Assembly: GCF_028021195.1 (NCBI RefSeq)
Contig: NZ_CP115668.1
Location: 434,001-498,000 of the forward strand
Reading direction: 5' to 3'
Origin: Cutibacterium equinum
Lineage (GTDB): Bacteria; Actinomycetota; Actinomycetes; Propionibacteriales; Propionibacteriaceae
Length of the DNA stretch: 64,000 bases
Each line of letters opens with the position of its first letter. Position 1 is the first letter of the stretch. The notes below the pieces were generated by a model. It was not told where the DNA came from. It saw only the letters and a list, made by a program, of their open reading frames with translations, and made no database searches. The position numbers and the translations under genes were made by a program. Positions 62,001 through 64,000 of this stretch are shown in pieces.

Positions 62001-64000
62001 CACCGTCACGGCAAAGTTGAATGGGCGTCAGTCGTTGAAGCTGGAGAAACAGTCCGCCGACACGTGGGTCGCGAAGAATGTGCAGATCGAGGACCTCGCC
62101 TCCTCCAGCGAGGTGCTCGTGGAGGCCACGGACTACGCGGGCAACATCGGCACCGTTCGCACTTCGATTTACCAGCCTGTGCTCACCGTCGACAATGCCG
62201 GTTCCGCGACTCTCGAGCAGCAGTTGCGCGGCACGCTTCGTCACGAGGGCAAGACTGTTCGCGTGACGACGTCGGGCGGTCAGGAGCTCACGCCGCGCTA
62301 CGAGACCACGGAGGACGGAATCACGTTCACCGTCGATCTCAAGGCCAAGCTGAAGGCCGATCCGGAGGTGCTGAAGATCGAGGTGCTCGACGCCGCGGGC
62401 AAGGTCATCTCGACCCAGGAGGTGAAGCTCGAGACTGACACGATCGAGCCCTACATCTACTGGAAGGTCCAATACGGTCCGTCTGGTGAGCTGAAGCGCG
62501 AGGGTGATCACGTCACCTTGGCCGGTACCGCCTCAGACGATGCCACCCCGGCCAAGGACTTGAAGTTCTCTGTTCGCTCCGGCTGGAGCCCCAATGGCAC
62601 CAAGAATCTTCAGGAGTTCACGGTGCCTGACGACGGCGAGTTCAGCTTCGAATTGGAGGCTGAGAAGTATATGGACGGCGTGACGGTTGTGGTTGAGGAC
62701 CTGGCGGGTAACCAGCTCGTCAAGAGTTTCGCCGTCAAGAGCGAGGCCGAGGTCAACGCCGCGTCGAGTCTGGAGCATGGCATCGGGCACTCGATCAACG
62801 ATCCGCACATCGGGTCCGTGCCGACCGATGATTCCAGCCCTGTCCGCCCGATTGACGTCATCTTCAGTAATGAGGACGGCGGCTACGAGGTCGTCGGGCG
62901 CGAGTCCGGCAACCTGGGCTCCAAGCAGGATTGGAACCTTGAGACCGGGGAGGGGTTCTTCTCGATCTTCGTCGCGGCTGGCCATCAGGCCAAGATCAAC
63001 GATGGTCCGTTCATGCCGGCCAAACCGTCTGACAAGGACATGACCATCCGGTATCCCGTCAAGCTGACGACCGGCTACAACGGGCTCAACTTGTACGGCA
63101 TTGACCGAAACAAGAAGCCCGTGATCGACCGTGGTTACCTGATCTTCTTCGATATCGAAGGACCGCAGGTGACCGTGAACGTGGACGCCGTCGGCGAGCC
63201 GAAGGACGGGATCTTAGGGACGATCTACTCGAACGGCACCCCGTACACCGTCCGCGGCACGGCCAAGGACAACACCATGCAATGGACTGTCCGCGTCAAT
63301 GGCAACGTGGCTCGCCGCGTGTTCATCGAAGGTGAGATGAACAACAACGAGCGCGCCTGGCAGTACACGATTCCTGCTCCGGACAAGGGAGACATCCTCC
63401 ACGTGTCCGCGTTGGACAGCGTCGAGAACAGCTCCAAGGTGTTCAAGTGGCGCTTCGACATCGACAAGGTCAAGCCCGTGATCAAGGCGACGTATCCGAC
63501 CGATACGAAGTTCGACGGCGCGTTCACGCCGAAGTTCGATGCCAGTGACAACATCAAGGTCGCAGACACGACGATTCTGCTGAACGGTCAGCCATACCAG
63601 GCCGGGACTCAGGTCACCGGCGAGGGGGTCAAGACGTTCACCGTGACGGTGCGAGACATCGCCGGGAACGTCACCACGGGTGTGTTCACCTACGAGATCA
63701 AGGCGAAGCAGGTTGAGCCGAAGCCCACTCCGTCGCCGGAGCCGACCCCGACGCTGACCCCGACCCCGTCGCCGGAGCCGGCCCCATCGCTGGAACCGAC
63801 GCCCACCCCGTCCGAGCCGGGTACTTCGTCGGCACCGATCCCGTCGGTCCCCGGCACTCCTTGGGAGCCGACTCCTTCCGAATCGGGTAAGCCGGGTCGG
63901 CCGGTTGAGTCCACCCGACCGGTTGAGTCGAGTGAGCCGGGTCGTCCGACCCGGACCATGACGCCGGCTGCCTCTTCGGAGCCGTCTCATGCTCCGAAGC
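59014..64000 (+). CDS. Giant secreted subtilase (S8), C5a-peptidase/lactocepin type, 3' end outside window
   Basis: The frame runs open from the GTG at 59014 (AAGGAA five bases upstream) to the window edge, at least 1,662 codons. A signal peptide with core VVAASLGFSLLPLSAVVL covers residues 13-30. An I9-like propeptide spans about 60-150. The catalytic triad is D174 (VVDSGVD), H227 (HGMHIAG) and S573 (SGTSMSSP), with oxyanion N330. A PA-type insert spans roughly 390-500 (KVVVFRRGLGNVKQKAEA at about 430). Fn3-like and other beta domains follow, then a Pro-rich repeat stalk (PTPSPEPTP, PVESTRPVES) that usually precedes a wall anchor. It is probably a cell-wall protease acting on host or environmental proteins. 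The target is unknown. Confidence 0.88.
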   Translation, partial: MSHNSRWGTRTKVVAASLGFSLLPLSAVVLSHSTQPPAHPGQAVASTKQAAAGTRIAQSLDAKNLNATGTMTTNEQARVLVQYKPSDRDLVHKQLKAIPGLKIAYEMKHALSGVSFDIPRSSFPLVKQIKQVTKAEIMPEMTPQIFNAKKMTDVLKAQSKNHLGGEGMVVAVVDSGVDIHHKDMRLDDGVKPKITKISPGFTKKVPHGYNFQDHNNYVYENRAPFMHGMHIAGIIAANGTEEEVNAGKAIDGIAPNAQILAYKVFSNADNDPATRLDAALMAIEDAVDHGADVISLSIGTRGMATPNDTFYSALKYATDRGVVVTGSMGNYSTSNTKSTYDDSANAEFPLVDTATPVTTAANSRVIGVGSVDNTAIQYRHVHVSKADGSGELRSRYAWMSKKTTPNGTFDIIDDGHGSPEETKALGDKVKGKVVVFRRGLGNVKQKAEAIRDAGAAGMIMLNRDVGHNRDQWHWQIPTEFEHLYLEGNTWAIGTDGDSGLKIEEMMKAGVTQLKLNYEPGQSYDQVQKDAYMSGFSSWGPHMSLELKPDVIAPGGDIYSLANDNKYALMSGTSMSSPHVAAISALMLQRYKAQGIKPPKGKLMADVVKQQLMNTARPVMEREPVGTKELNASPRQQGAGLVSLDKALQSKVNLSHNDVGAVALKEIKAGTQKFTVTVTNHDATARTFKVRTSQVGTTTTVPKKKLEPLTYKQRTINEIHAAKLDGASIQAGTNQVTVPAGTSMDVEFTLDTGKADKQFAEGFIFFDSTDAAQPNLSIPFFGYVGDWANDEALIDAPAWDKKSKTGLTTLMLSDAEAAHHGKTKFRLAGVPSTEDRSPTSDSVAKPENIAFRTNGNDGIAPRIGVLRDVFKWDLSVVKEKDDNAIPLVQVNEGDHLQRYFMNLEPRGFKEVFANPEFENMWSGYIYNPKTADYERYTGSGQHYFRLRVKNKPDAKWQVTYLPFFIDNVAPKVKVEHHAHGVGAVDLTIKATDNHVIDTVTAKLNGRQSLKLEKQSADTWVAKNVQIEDLASSSEVLVEATDYAGNIGTVRTSIYQPVLTVDNAGSATLEQQLRGTLRHEGKTVRVTTSGGQELTPRYETTEDGITFTVDLKAKLKADPEVLKIEVLDAAGKVISTQEVKLETDTIEPYIYWKVQYGPSGELKREGDHVTLAGTASDDATPAKDLKFSVRSGWSPNGTKNLQEFTVPDDGEFSFELEAEKYMDGVTVVVEDLAGNQLVKSFAVKSEAEVNAASSLEHGIGHSINDPHIGSVPTDDSSPVRPIDVIFSNEDGGYEVVGRESGNLGSKQDWNLETGEGFFSIFVAAGHQAKINDGPFMPAKPSDKDMTIRYPVKLTTGYNGLNLYGIDRNKKPVIDRGYLIFFDIEGPQVTVNVDAVGEPKDGILGTIYSNGTPYTVRGTAKDNTMQWTVRVNGNVARRVFIEGEMNNNERAWQYTIPAPDKGDILHVSALDSVENSSKVFKWRFDIDKVKPVIKATYPTDTKFDGAFTPKFDASDNIKVADTTILLNGQPYQAGTQVTGEGVKTFTVTVRDIAGNVTTGVFTYEIKAKQVEPKPTPSPEPTPTLTPTPSPEPAPSLEPTPTPSEPGTSSAPIPSVPGTPWEPTPSESGKPGRPVESTRPVESSEPGRPTRTMTPAASSEPSHAPK

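Noticed and set aside
59110..62511. Minus-strand open frame of 1,133 codons
   Set aside because: It lies antisense to the subtilase, which has a signal peptide and a full catalytic triad. The minus frame has no domain and is rich in residues expected from complementary high-GC codons.

Overview
The window is high-GC actinobacterial chromosome, most probably from Cutibacterium or a close Propionibacteriaceae relative. The genus call is inference from gene content and style: DUF3263, DUF3027 and DUF2530 proteins, a bacterial XPB helicase with its partner, a UGP-type UDP-glucose pyrophosphorylase, the Glp/GlpR cell-division pair, and many leaderless genes. No database search was possible.

Layout. 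1-5.6 kb holds housekeeping genes: the 3' part of cobS, a corrinoid-binding-like protein, tRNA-Thr, luxS, manA, DUF3263, and a groEL without groES behind two tandem CIRCE operators. 5.8-21.6 kb is a complete myo-inositol catabolic island: transaldolase, GntR regulator, iolC, a Cgl0158-type aldolase, iolB, iolD, iolA, a Gfo/Idh/MocA oxidoreductase, an IolT-type transporter, a Zn alcohol dehydrogenase, iolE and iolG. It can carry inositol to DHAP plus an acyl-CoA. Eight related 12-bp dyads in its promoters look like one regulon. 21.6-49.9 kb is core genome: CAAX protease, cutC, a Tat-exported beta-lactamase-fold protein, the XPB helicase operon, nagB and nagA, a cold-shock protein, NCS2 permease, serC, a DtxR-type repressor, thioredoxin, a second sugar porter, tRNA-Arg, UDP-glucose pyrophosphorylase, MscL, a SAF protein, FmdB, 5-FTHF cyclo-ligase, Glp, a GNAT enzyme, GlpR/SepX, a MauE-thioredoxin fusion and tRNA-Ala.

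49.9-58.9 kb is accessory and eroded. It starts at tRNA-Ala and contains an IS256-type transposase relic, an ABC-F ATPase, a DUF1697 fragment, a DUF4143 ATPase, a tRNA-like 3' fragment, a TMEM175-type channel protein, a MarR regulator, a membrane protein broken by a frameshift in a T-tract, a VapBC/Phd toxin-antitoxin pair with a palindromic operator, and a decayed AlbA_2-type gene with 52-bp periodic inverted repeats. 59.0-64.0 kb is one very large secreted subtilase that runs off the window; two adjoining 19-bp DtxR-like boxes precede it.

The most notable items are the inferred inositol operator set, the predicted iron control of the giant protease, the recurrent TANNNT-N6-start signature at eleven genes, and the frameshifted membrane protein.
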